Below, in pieces: positions 54,601-64,000 of a stretch of 64,000 bases of DNA. Source of the DNA: Alopecurus myosuroides (lineage: Eukaryota > Streptophyta > Magnoliopsida > Poales > Poaceae); the NCBI GenBank assembly GCA_028641055.1, contig CM054062.1, positions 181,612,933 to 181,676,932 on the forward strand, written 5' to 3'. The position numbers were made by a program, and so were the translations under genes. A model generated the notes under the pieces. It ran no database searches, was not told the origin of the DNA, and was given only the letters and a program-made list of their open reading frames with translations. How positions within the stretch are numbered: position 1 is the first letter of the stretch; the number at the start of each line of letters is the position of its first letter.

Positions 54601-55190
54601 GAAGAATGAAAATAAGACTTGTAGCTCAGGTACGCTTGTAATTAATGTTATAGACATTTTTCTCGCTGACTCTATTATTGAATCTTGAGTATTTGATACC
54701 AGATCCGTTGCTCACATTTGCAAATCGATGCAGGGGCTAGTAAGGAATAGAAGCGTGAGACAAGGAGAAGTTGATCTTCGGTCGGAAATAATGCAAGGGT
54801 TGTTGCGTTGTCAGTTGGCGTCTACCAACTGCACCTCCCTTCAGGATTTATTATGGAATTGAATAATTGTTATTACGTTCCTAGTTTTAACCGAAACATT
54901 ATTTCTCCTTCATGTTTGATGAGATATGGTTATTCATTTGCGAGTAAAGATAATGGTTGTTTAATCTCCAAGAATGATATGTTTGTGGATTTTGCTTCCA
55001 TTGTGAATGTGCTTTTTATTATAAATCCTGCTGATGCTCATGATGATGCGCATGTTTATAACGTAAGTGCTAAAAGGCTACGACCTAATGATTTGAATCC
55101 CACCTATTTTTGGCATTGTCGATTGGGTCATATAAGTGAAAAGCGTATGAAGGAACTCTATAATGATGGTCTTCTTTCTAACTTCATTTG
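54601..55190 (+). pseudogene. copia protease and pre-integrase region
   Basis: The protease active site reads VFDTR in place of the usual DTG (about 54690), with a stop just before it. The remaining protease is frameshifted. YQLHLPSGFIMELNNCYYVP and NIISPSCLMRYGYSF (54820-54930) mark its end. The pre-integrase segment TYFWHCRLGHISEKRMKELY (about 55100-55160) has the His/Cys residues of the zinc-binding region. A stop at 55189 ends the frame. Confidence 0.8.
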
Positions 55191-56233
55191 ATTTTGAATC
55201 ATACGAGACATGCGAAGCTTGTTTACTTGGAAAGATGATCAAGTCGCCTTTCAACGGTTCTCCTGAGAGGGCGGCAGACTTATTGGAACTCGTACAATGA
55301 GCACGACAACAAGAGGTGGTTTGCACTACTTCATAACTTTCACTTATGATTTTAGTAGATACGGTTATGTCTACCTAATGAAGCATAAGCCTGAAACTTT
55401 TGAAAAGTTCAAAGAGTTCCAGAATGAAGTACAGAATCAACGTGGTAAGAAAATTAAGGCTCCACGATCCGATCATGGAGGAGAATATTTGAGCCACGAA
55501 TTTAGCAATCATCTGAAGAGTTGTGGAATTGTTCCTCAACTTACGCCGCCTGGAACGCCTCAAAGAAACGGGGTTTCCGAACGGCATAATCGAACCTTGT
55601 TGGACATGGTTCGATCAATGATGAGCCAGTCAGATCTTCTATTGTCATTTTGGGGATTTTTCTCTAGAAACAACAGCACCCACACTAAATAGGGTACCGT
55701 CTAAATCCGTAGTTAAGACGCCATATGAGATGTGGAATGGGAAGAGTCCCAACTTGTCTATTCTAAAGATTTGGGGTTGTGACGTTTTTGTCAAGCGACT
55801 TCAGTCGGACAAGCTCACACCCAAGTCGGATAAATGCATTTTCGTGGGATATCCAAAGAAAACATTTGGGTATTACTTCTACAACCGAGAAGAGGGCAAA
55901 GTGTTTGTCGCTCGAAATGGCGTTTTCTTAGAGAAAGAGTTTCTCACAAAGGAGACAAGTGGAAGAACGGTGCAGCTTGATGAAGTTCAAGATGAGCCTA
56001 CCAGGGAGGACTCAATGAGTGATGCTATAATGGCAGAACAAGTTGAAGAACCCGTGGCAAGAGAAGCACCACCACCACGAAGGACGGAAAGGCTCCGTAA
56101 CTCGCGAGAGATATTATTGTTAGACAATAATACACGGGAAATATTATTGTTATATAATGATGAGCCTACGACCTATACGGAAGCAATGATGGACCCAGAC
56201 TCCGAGAAATGGCAAAGTGCCATGAGATCCTAA
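55191..56233 (+). pseudogene. copia integrase
   Basis: CEACLLGKMIKSPF-like sequence (55210-55250, second zinc-binding pair) precedes the core: FITFTYDFSRYGYVYLMKHK (the catalytic Asp of TDD is Tyr-Asp here), KAPRSDHGGEYLSHEF (second Asp) and PGTPQRNGVSERHNRTLLDM (catalytic Glu). After a frameshift near 55680 the C-terminal part, LSILKIWGCDVFVKRL and FVGYPKKTFGYYFYN, lies at 55730-56233. The linker contains a repeated 27-30-base segment (REILLLDNNT/REILLLYND, about 56106-56160). The order integrase then reverse transcriptase defines Ty1/copia. Confidence 0.88.
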
Positions 56234-57046
56234 ATAGATTCTATGCGTGCCAATCAAGTTTAGAATTTGGTTGATCTGCCTGATGGTCATAAGACCATAG
56301 AGTGCAAATGGATCTATAAGAGAAATATTGATATGGACGAAAATTTTCATGTCCATAAAGCTCGACTTGTCGCAAAAGATTTTCGGAAAGTTCAAGGAGT
56401 TGACTATAACGAGACCTTCTCTCCCGTAGTGATGCTTAAATCTATTCGGATAATTCTAGCTATTGTTGCATATTTTGACTATGAGGTATGGCAAATGGAC
56501 GTCAAGACGGCTTTCCTAAATGGAAACCTAACCGAGGACGTGTATATGATGCAGCCCGAGGGTTTTGTCGATCCTAAAAATGCCGGAAAGGTATGCAAGC
56601 TTCGGAAATCCATTTATGGGTTGAAGCAAGCATCTCAGAGTTGGAACATTTGGTTTGATGAGGTAGTCAAAGGTTTTGGCTTTATCAAAAACGAATCAGA
56701 GTCTTGTGTTTACAAGAAATAAAGTGGGAGCTCACTCGTATTTCTAATCTTATATGTGGATGACATACTACTGATTGGAAATGACATTCCTATGCTCGAT
56801 TCCGTTAAGACCTCATTGAAAAATAGTTTTTCCATGAAAGACTTAGGGGAAGCGGCATACATTCTGGGTATTAAGATCTATAGAGATAGATCAAAGAGGC
56901 TAATAGGATTAAGCCAGAGTACTTACATTGACAAAGTCCTTAAACGATTCAGCATGGAAGAGGCAAAGAAAGGGTTCTTGCCCATGTCACACGGCATAAA
57001 TCTTAGCAAGACTTAGTGTCCTTCGACAACTGATGAGCGTGAGCGC
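56234..57046 (+). pseudogene. copia reverse transcriptase
   Basis: Motifs are in order: DGHKTIECKWIYKRNIDMD, KARLVAKDFRKVQGVDYNET, QMDVKTAFLNGNLTEDVYMM (first catalytic Asp), CKLRKSIYGLKQASQSW, then TAA at 56720, and YVDD (56753-56764) with LLIGNDIPMLDSVK. MKDLGEAAYILGIKIYRDRS closes the palm. Stops at 56263, 56720 and 57014 disable it. The active sites themselves are intact. Confidence 0.92.
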
Positions 57047-57528
57047 ATGAGTAGGATTCCATATGCTTCGGCAATTGGGTCTATCATGTATGCAATGATA
57101 TGTACTCGCCCAGATGTCTCATATGCTCTAAGTGTTATGAGCAGGTACCAAGCTGATCCCGGTGAGAGTCACTGGACAGCGGTAAAGAATATCCTTAAGT
57201 ACTTGATAAGAACTAAGGATATGCTCCTAGTTTACGGAGGCGAGGATGAGCTCGTTGTAAATTGTTACACTGATGCTAGTTTCCAAACCGATATGGATGA
57301 TTCCAAATCGAAATCGGGCTATGTGTTCACGTTGAACGGTGGAGCGGTTAGCTGGAAGAGTTCCAAGCAGGACACGGTTGCTCATTCTACAATGGAGGCC
57401 GAGTACATCGCAGCAGTTGAAGCCGGCATGGAAAGTGTTTGGATGAAATAGTTCATTACTGATCTAGTTGTTGTCCCTAGTGCGTCCAATCCATTGGATC
57501 TCTACTGTGACAATAGTGGGACCATTGC
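57047..57528 (+). pseudogene. copia RNase H, first part
   Basis: YASAIGSIMYAMICTRPDVS and CYTDASFQTDMDDSKSKSGY (catalytic Asp) are followed by SWKSSKQDTVAHSTMEAEYI (catalytic Glu) and DLYCDNSGTIAI (catalytic Asp). TAG at 57449 interrupts the frame. The domain is cut at 57533 by a 4.9-kb solo LTR and ends at 62431-62600. Confidence 0.9.
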
Positions 57529-57533
57529 GATAG

Positions 57534-60500
57534 TGTAACATCCCAACTTTTAATAAAGCTGGAACACCTGTGTTAAGTGCTAGTCCCTAGATCAATTGCT
57601 AGCACCATAGTACAAAATGAAATATCATGCAAATGCATCAAATTTTATTACATCGCATGGTCCAGTCTTTACAAAATAGTATTACAACTTGCATAGTCTT
57701 AGAAGACTAGCAGAAAACATAACTACTGCGGAAAATGTAGTACAACATTGAGCCCATCTTCTTCATGTGCCACAGGCAAAACATGTTGGCATAGACTCGA
57801 GATCCTGAACGAAACCTCACTCGTCTTCAAATTCATTCGCAATATGGAATATGCAGCCACAAGGGAGTCAATACAATTTAATGTATTGGCAAGTAACACT
57901 ATGGTGGATATATAATGGCAAAGACTAGGCTCTATATGCATATCTGGCTGAGTGGAGTTTTGGCTATTTGCATAAAGCAAGTTTTCTCCTAAGTTTTCAT
58001 AAATACATTTTGATCGATAAGTTGGTACCACTGATGGAAACAAGTGAACCATAAATAATTATTGAGGAGTGCCACTGGTAGAAACCAGGGAAAATCTCCA
58101 GCTATTGTTCTAAACAAGTTTTACTTATTGAAAAAGGTGATGAGAATCTTCTGTCCATCCTTGTCCAGCTGCTCAAATCGTCCATTACCGGGGACACGGC
58201 TAAGTACTTAGTTTTTGACTCTGCAGAGTTTGTGCACTTTCACCTTAGCCTCAATCAACCCAAACATCCTATACACGCTGAGTGTATTAAGGAAAGGAGA
58301 GAATTGAGACAAACCTTTCAGAAGGAGAATCCAACTCTACTGCAAGACCCGTTCCACCTATCATTCTGCTACATCTTCATGTCAATGCGACAAGTTGAAC
58401 TCTCACAACTTAATTGATCAGGACAGAGCCCATTGTCTAGGGCTGCACGGGAAGCTTCTAAACTTGAAAGGACTTCATCATCTCTTTGTTCCTGGGTGGC
58501 ATTCCTCAGGTGAATAGCTCAAGTAAATAACCCTTACACAAGGGCCCTGAGGAAACACCCAACTCTCATCAGCCAAACAACCAATCCACCCAGGTGGTTC
58601 ATTGAGTTGGTACTTAGAATTTTTCCTCAACACCAGTAAAACAATTTTGTACCATTGCTAAGCATATACTGAGTCTATAATAGCATAGAAATAATATATA
58701 TAATACTGTAAAATTTCCTATCATGCATACTACTCAAAATCAACTAATGCATAAAGTAAAATAATGGGTAGTTGATGGTGTGTTACTTGCCTTTGAACTT
58801 GGTGAAGAAAACACACTTCCTTCACAAAAGGGAACGTTGCTCTCCGTACAATCTTTACATTGAAAACACAACAACAACATAAACAAGCATTCATACAAAC
58901 AAGAGAAAACATGCAAACAACAATCACAACAAAAGAGTTTTAAACAAGCAATTCACAAAGGTTCAACAAAAGAAAGACTTAGTTAAATAGGGATTATGGT
59001 TAGCTAATAGGGCATGGGCTGGTTAAGGGTAAAGTTTGAATAACACAAACTCATACTTGTCAAGGAAGTTCCAAGAGTTCACTAAAGGTGATTACCCCAA
59101 TATTAAACCAAGGAAACAAGACATGTTCAACACTTACTTATTTTCATCAAAACATTTGATTTATTTAATTTAGATTCCAATAACTTCATTGCAAAGGGGA
59201 AAATAAAATGAAGTATTTGGATTTCCTATTTGTCAAAGGTTAGACAAAAACAACTTTCTACTCCTCCACTTGTATGGATTGCTCCAAGTCTTCTCATGCT
59301 TGTCATCTGGAAAATTGTTTCATTTCTTCTAAGTTGTTTTCTCCTTGATGTGGTGTCTCCCTTGAACTCGAATAGTTCTTCATGACTAGCTTTTATGTTG
59401 AAATACTACTAAGTTAAAAGAATAGAAAGAAGAAATAGAGAGATATAGAAAGATAGAGGGATTGTTCTCCTTCTTCATTTCTTCTTGCACTTGTATTTGC
59501 TTGTGTTTCTTCTAGTTGAGTGGAGTCTAAGTCCTTCCTTCAATTTCTTCTTAGGCCTTCCTTGTAGCTCTTCATATTTTCCACCAAGTTGAATTTGAAG
59601 TATCCCCATGTGCTTGAGTCTTGATAAATCTTGAAGTAAGAATTAGAGAAGTGGACAGAAAATACTTGTACTTGTGTTTTGACTTTACTAGTTGGCTAAG
59701 TAAATACTTGAACCATACTAAGGACTTAGTCTTGTTCCAAAATAGCCACAACACATAAAACATATATACAAAATATTTTCTAAGTCAAAGGCAACAAAGA
59801 AAAAAATATATATAGTGAGAGTGAAATTTTGACTAAGTCTTCATGAAGTTCTTCTTGATTCCTTATGGGGTTCTGAATCCATTGCTCCTTGAAGGACTTG
59901 ATGATTTTGGTACCTTCATGAAGTCAAATGGAAAAGAAAGAAGAGGGGGAAAAGACTTAAGAGAAGAAGGGGGTTGGTCTTCTTGAAGTTTCTTCTTGTT
60001 TTCTTCTAAGTACTTCTGCATTCTTGGAGAGGTTTCTGAAGTCATATTTTCTTGGTTAAGTCCTTCCTTGGTCTTGGGGTAGCTTCATGTTGAAATGCCC
60101 AAGTTGGCTAAGTCCTTTCTTGCACTTCATGGTTCTCACAACTTCTAGACTTAGTGGTTTTCAACCAGGAGGGCCAACTAAGAAAATAACTTAGAAATAT
60201 TTCAAGGTTCCCAAGGGCTTAGTATTGGGTGTCTCTGGTCTAGAGTTAGCACTTAGAGAAAAATTGCTAAGGTAAAATATATTAAAAACCTTTACTAAAA
60301 AAATAACTAAGTCATAATAGTAAAAGGGCACTAAACTCTAAGGCAACATTTTTACAATTAGCCAAATAGGATTTTGGGCATTGGGGACTGTTAGTACACG
60401 GCCTAAGGTTTACAGAAATATTTTATTTACAAAATTTGAATTTATAGAATCTAAACTATGTCAAAAATGACCAAACAAGTATATTTGAAATTGAACAAAT

Positions 60501-62425
60501 TTTAAGTAGTCAATTTTAATATTGGCTAGAACTAACAGAGTCTATATGTATATGTTCAGGGATTTTCAAAAAGTCTAAGTTTGTCGAATTTGGAGTCATA
60601 GATCAAAAGTTATCAACAAAACAAGATTTACAAAGATTCAACAATAGAAAGTGTGTGCACGTATCAAAATTCCGTTTTCTTAATTTTAATAAATTCTACA
60701 CATTGTGATGATTTCAAAAAGTACAAAATTATCGAAAATGGAGTTACAGAACTAAAGATATGAATTATTGAAGTTTAATAAATTTTCTGTGATTTTAAAT
60801 CAATTTTAAATCAACTTTGACTGTGGGTTGACCCGGCGCTGACTGTGCAGGCCACGTGGTGCGCTCTGATTGGTGCGGACGGATCTGCTGAAATGGCATG
60901 CTCCCATTGGTCCTTACCCCTTCGGCGATTGGATCTAACCAGTGCCCTAGGATGTAGATCGGACGGACGAGGGAGGGGGAGATGCTCACCTTGCCGGTTT
61001 TCCGCCGGACTATGGCGAGGCGGCGGCCGGGGCTCACAGAGACGTGCCGCGGCGATACCACAGGGGGTTCCAGGGCATAGGAAGGTGACGACGACGCGAG
61101 TCTTGACACGCTGAAGTCGATGGTGGCCACGGAGCGGACTATCGCTTCCTGAAGAGGCAACGGCGCGTGGATGGAGATGGGACGGGCTCCGGTGAGACTC
61201 GGAGTGGATGGCGCGGCCATTGTACTGCGAAAATTTTTTGATCCCTGGCATCAGCGGATGCGCAGGAGAGAGGGAAGGGAGAGGGTGACCTCGTCGAGGT
61301 CCGTGAGGGGCTTACCGTGACGGAAAACAAGGAACACGGCGGCGGTGCTGTGCGGCTCCGGCGACGAATTGCGGCGGCCTGGCAGCGTGGTGTTCTAGGG
61401 TTCCAAGGGGGAATCGTAGAGGAGGTTGTAGGATATTTATGGAGGGGCTCGGGGCCACGAATCCTTCCCTAAATCGCGAGAAATTCGGGCCGGATTCGGC
61501 GGGTTCTTCTGGGACTCGACTGCGTGCGCAGGAGGTTGATGAGATGACGTCATCGCTGAGGTCAGTGGCGGGGTCCACCTGTCAGGGTGAGAGGAGGAGG
61601 GGGACGGGCTAGGCTGCGCACTTGGACTCCTGCCGGGCTGCTCGTGGCCTCTGCATGCTGCTTCATGCGGGGGTTAGGCAGTGGGCTCGCCCCAAGGCTG
61701 CTACGCTGCTCTCTTTGTTTTTTTTCGTTTTTTTTCTTTTGTTTCCTTATTTCATAACTTTTGAATAAATACCCCAAATGACCTCAAACAAACTTCTACA
61801 TTTTTGTAAAATAATTATCTTTGTAGTGGAAACATTTGGGTGTTGTCTTAACATACTTCAAACAATTATATTTTCAAAATGTGATTAACCTACTAATAGC
61901 TACTTAATACCATTTTAAAATAGGAAAATAGCTAAGTAATTTTTATAGAAAATCAGAGACAAACACTTTTGAAAATATTATTTCCCATTGTAATTTAACT
62001 TATTTTTATAAGTAAAAAAACTTCATGAAAATCTCTTTATGGTAATTTAAGAAAAATAATTTTAGTTATTTTTGGCTTTGAAAAAAATATTTTATTAGTC
62101 CAGTAATAGAAAGATGAATCATTATTGTTGAATAGGAGTTGAAAACATTCATTTGTAAAACATAATGTTAATGAAACCATTTTATATTTTTAAGGTTTTC
62201 AAAGAGTGAAAATATTTTCTTTGCATACTTATTTATTTTGAGGATTTAGTTTTTTTTTATAGAAAACAGAGTCATTTGGATTACCCTTTCGAATAACATT
62301 GAAATGATACTTTATAATTTATTTTGTTGTGTTTTACTGGTTTTTGGTGGCTTGCATTAGAGGAAAACAAAAAGTTTTAAATTTTTGTGATTTTTTGAGT
62401 TTCTCCAAAAATTAGGGATGTTACA
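57534..62425 (-). mobile_element. Very long (4.9-kb) solo LTR, minus orientation
   Basis: The ends are TGTAACATCCC and GGGATGTTACA with a perfect duplication GATAG at 57529-57533 and 62426-62430, so it is a TG..CA, 5-bp-duplication LTR element. No PBS, polypurine tract, internal terminal repeat or pol domain is present inside. A minus-strand TATA (ATAAATAT, 61433-61440) with GC-rich sequence after it (61420-60800) indicates minus orientation. LTRs of about 5 kb are known from large non-coding (LARD) elements of Triticeae such as Sukkula; membership is a guess. An unrecognised unit without LTRs cannot be excluded. Confidence 0.7.
60790..61720 (-). promoter_or_regulatory. GC-rich promoter-like region of the 4.9-kb LTR
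   Basis: This block is sharply GC-rich against AT-rich surroundings on both sides. On the minus strand it contains CCATAAATATCC, then ACAACCTCC and GGAACCCTAG. Open frames here (Arg/Pro/Ser/Ala-rich) are by-products of composition; I see no conserved domain. Confidence 0.45.
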
Positions 62426-62430
62426 GATAG

Positions 62431-62600
62431 AAAAGGAGTCAAGGAGTCACCAGAAAACCAAACACTTTATGCGGCGTTATCATCTCATTCGAAAGTTCAT
62501 TGAACGAGGAGAAGTAAGCTTATGCAAATACATACGGATCTGAATGTTGCTGATCCTTTGACAAAACCTCTCCCGAAGCCTAAGCATGAGGCGCACACAT
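62431..62600 (+). pseudogene. copia RNase H, last part
   Basis: After the solo LTR the sequence reads HLIRKFIERGEVSLCKI-like and LNVADPLTKPLPKPKHEAH, the usual end of copia RNase H. The polypurine tract CAAGTGGGAGAC (62641-62652) lies 40 bases further, against the 3' LTR. Confidence 0.85.
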
Positions 62601-62652
62601 AAGATATGGGTATTAGATATCTTCTAGATTGACTCTAGTGCAAGTGGGAGAC

Positions 62653-63952
62653 TGTTGGAGATATGCCCGAGAGGCAATTATAGAGATGATGATATATCTA
62701 TGTATCCATGATTTGTAATAATGTGCCTTGAATAATATGTTTGTATTGATTGGCAAGTATGTGACTTGTCCGTGAAACTCTTTACTTACATGGTTATTCT
62801 AAATATGTCCCTAGTCGGAGTTCATGTGAGGACACACCTGAACATTATACTAGCACATGTATTGGTTGATGGCTATGTTTCGCAGGTCATAGACATGGTG
62901 ATGTCGAACTAATAATGTAAACTCATGTCACGAACATGGTGTTGGACTGACCCATCTTGAGATGTTACAACAATGTTAATAGTTCTCTCTCTACACGTTG
63001 TGCTTGCTTTGTCCTTAGACCTGAGATTTTCGCATGTTCTTGAGATGTGAATCGGCCTACTTTGGGGCTATCAAACGCTACACCGTGACAGGGTAGTTAT
63101 AAACGTAGCTTTCGGGTTTGTCATGAAGCATGCTGCAATGCATGGTCAGTCAAGATGGGATTTGCCCCTCTCTTCACTAGAGAGAGATATTTCTCTGGGC
63201 CCCTCGAGTGATCGGATCCAGAAATGCATGGCCATGCTGAATAAGGTTAATAGTTAGCCTGGAAAGGGATTCCGATTCACAAGATCGAGAAAGAGTGATC
63301 AGCTAGGAGCATGATCAAATATCGTGAGGCAAAAGGAATAACATAAACATGTGATGGTTCGTCCGATGTGATCTTTATGCACGTTAGGGAGTTGACACGT
63401 TTTGCTAGAAGACGCTACCAACTATTGGCCGAGTAGGTGTACTCGTGTCATGTCTAAACGTGTGTGAACCTATAAGGTCGCACAGTTAAGGCAGAAGAAG
63501 CAGAATTCGGATTGGATCCGAAATGGGCTGGAAATGGACTCCAGAGTGGGCTATTTGAGTGGCAGCCCATTATGGGGACTTCTATATAAAGGAGAGGAGG
63601 CTGTGTGTTTTAGGGTTGCTAATTCCGCACCACATTCCACCACAGCCACCGTCTCTCCACGCCCTGTAGCCCGCGCGGACCTAGCAGTCCGACGAGCGGT
63701 GCTTCCACGCCGCACGTGTGGATACCGATAGAGGTGTTGCATCTGTAGCACTTGGACGAGCCGCCAAGAGGAGTTGTTCGTGGGAGCGACGGGATCCGGA
63801 GGATTCGTACGACTACCCTGCCCCGACCCGCTTCACTGAGATCGGCATAGCGCGTCTAGTGGTTATCTCGTGATCTATATCTTGCAGCGGATCTTGGTTG
63901 ACGCGGTAGAAATTTTGATTTGCGCTAGTGTAGCCTACCCAGTTTTCCTTCA
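62653..63952 (+). repeat. 3' LTR of the copia
   Basis: It opens TGTTGGAGATATGCCC and ends CCTTCA; 1300 bp. It matches the two-piece 5' LTR along its whole length. Confidence 0.95.
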
Positions 63953-64000
63953 ACCATCAAATACGTATGAAAGAAGAAGACTAAATAAAAACCTCTTTCA
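63953..64000 (+). pseudogene. Reverse transcriptase of Tat element 1 resumes
   Basis: ACCAT (target duplication) is followed by CAAATACGTATGAAAGAAGA, which matches 40405-40425 in the reverse transcriptase of Tat element 2 (the HQIRMKEED segment). It proves that the copia sits inside Tat element 1 and that this element continues to the right of the window. Confidence 0.92.

Larger units (their letters stand above)
33737..63952 (+). mobile_element. Angela/BARE-like Ty1/copia element, heavily interrupted
   Basis: The termini are TGTTGGAGATATGCCC and CCTTCA, with duplication ACCAT at 33732-33736 and 63953-63957. The 5' LTR is in two pieces (33737-34614 and 52002-52423) because Tat element 2 sits in it. 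The summed length, 1300 bp, equals the 3' LTR (62653-63952). PBS, gag, protease, integrase, reverse transcriptase and RNase H follow in copia order. RNase H is cut by a 4.9-kb solo LTR. By hand I count about 45 differences in the first 878 LTR bases (near 5 %). Confidence 0.92.

Noticed and set aside
60795..61777. Several minus- and plus-strand frames suggesting a host gene
   Set aside because: They lie in the GC-rich promoter-like part of the 4.9-kb LTR; Arg/Pro/Ser composition, no conserved motif, overlapping frames equal in length.

Overview
The window is intergenic, transposable-element DNA from a large-genome grass, most likely a Triticeae species (wheat, Aegilops, barley or rye). The evidence is the set of LTR families present: gypsy LTRs opening TGATACGTC or TGATGCATG, each followed by a primer-binding site matching the 3' end of tRNA-Asp; Angela/BARE-like copia LTRs opening TGTTGG..ATATGCCC; and Tat-type gypsy elements opening TGTYGGATATA. 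I found no intact host gene, tRNA, rRNA or CRISPR array. Almost every coding feature is a broken piece of a retrotransposon.

Left part (1-12 kb). The window opens in the 3' untranslated region of a gypsy element (about 1-1240) and a cluster of AT-rich palindromes (1394-1555). A decayed minus-strand LINE follows (about 1750-3330), then a 3'-truncated gypsy element with 5' LTR, gag and protease (4393-7607), and a DNA-transposon-like fragment with a tail-anchored coiled-coil ORF (about 7816-8388). Next comes the C-terminal coding end of a gypsy polyprotein. It is split by a minus-strand copia solo LTR (8625-10859), which itself contains an internally deleted copia (9196-10094). An LTR end and an initiator-Met PBS follow at 11891.

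Middle (12-29 kb). The leader of that initiator-Met gypsy is interrupted by a complete minus-strand gypsy coding only gag and protease (12305-18373, TSD GCCAT). Its gag resumes at 19161 and is cut at 19973 by another gypsy element. The gag of that one is cut twice: by a complete non-autonomous element with an orphan ORF (21806-28670) and by Tat element 1 (from 29023).

Right part (29-64 kb). Tat element 1 is cut in its reverse transcriptase by an Angela-like copia (33737-63952, TSD ACCAT). The 5' LTR of that copia is split by Tat element 2 (34615-51996, TSD GGCTG). Tat element 2 carries a gypsy solo LTR (38296-39992, TSD CGCGC), a Helitron-like insertion (about 41747-45708) that contains a Mutator-type foldback element (41911-43302, 9-bp TSD), and a spliced antisense gene (47773-50932). 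The copia RNase H holds a 4.9-kb solo LTR (57534-62425, TSD GATAG). The last 48 bases return to Tat element 1.

Counting the initiator-Met gypsy as the base layer, insertions reach seven layers. The most interesting signals are: a stem-loop with an AGRCAA loop and covarying stems in three different gypsy elements; an orphan ORF in a gag/pol-less element; an identical in-frame UAG between protease and reverse transcriptase in both Tat copies; and the antisense spliced gene with its own TATA box.
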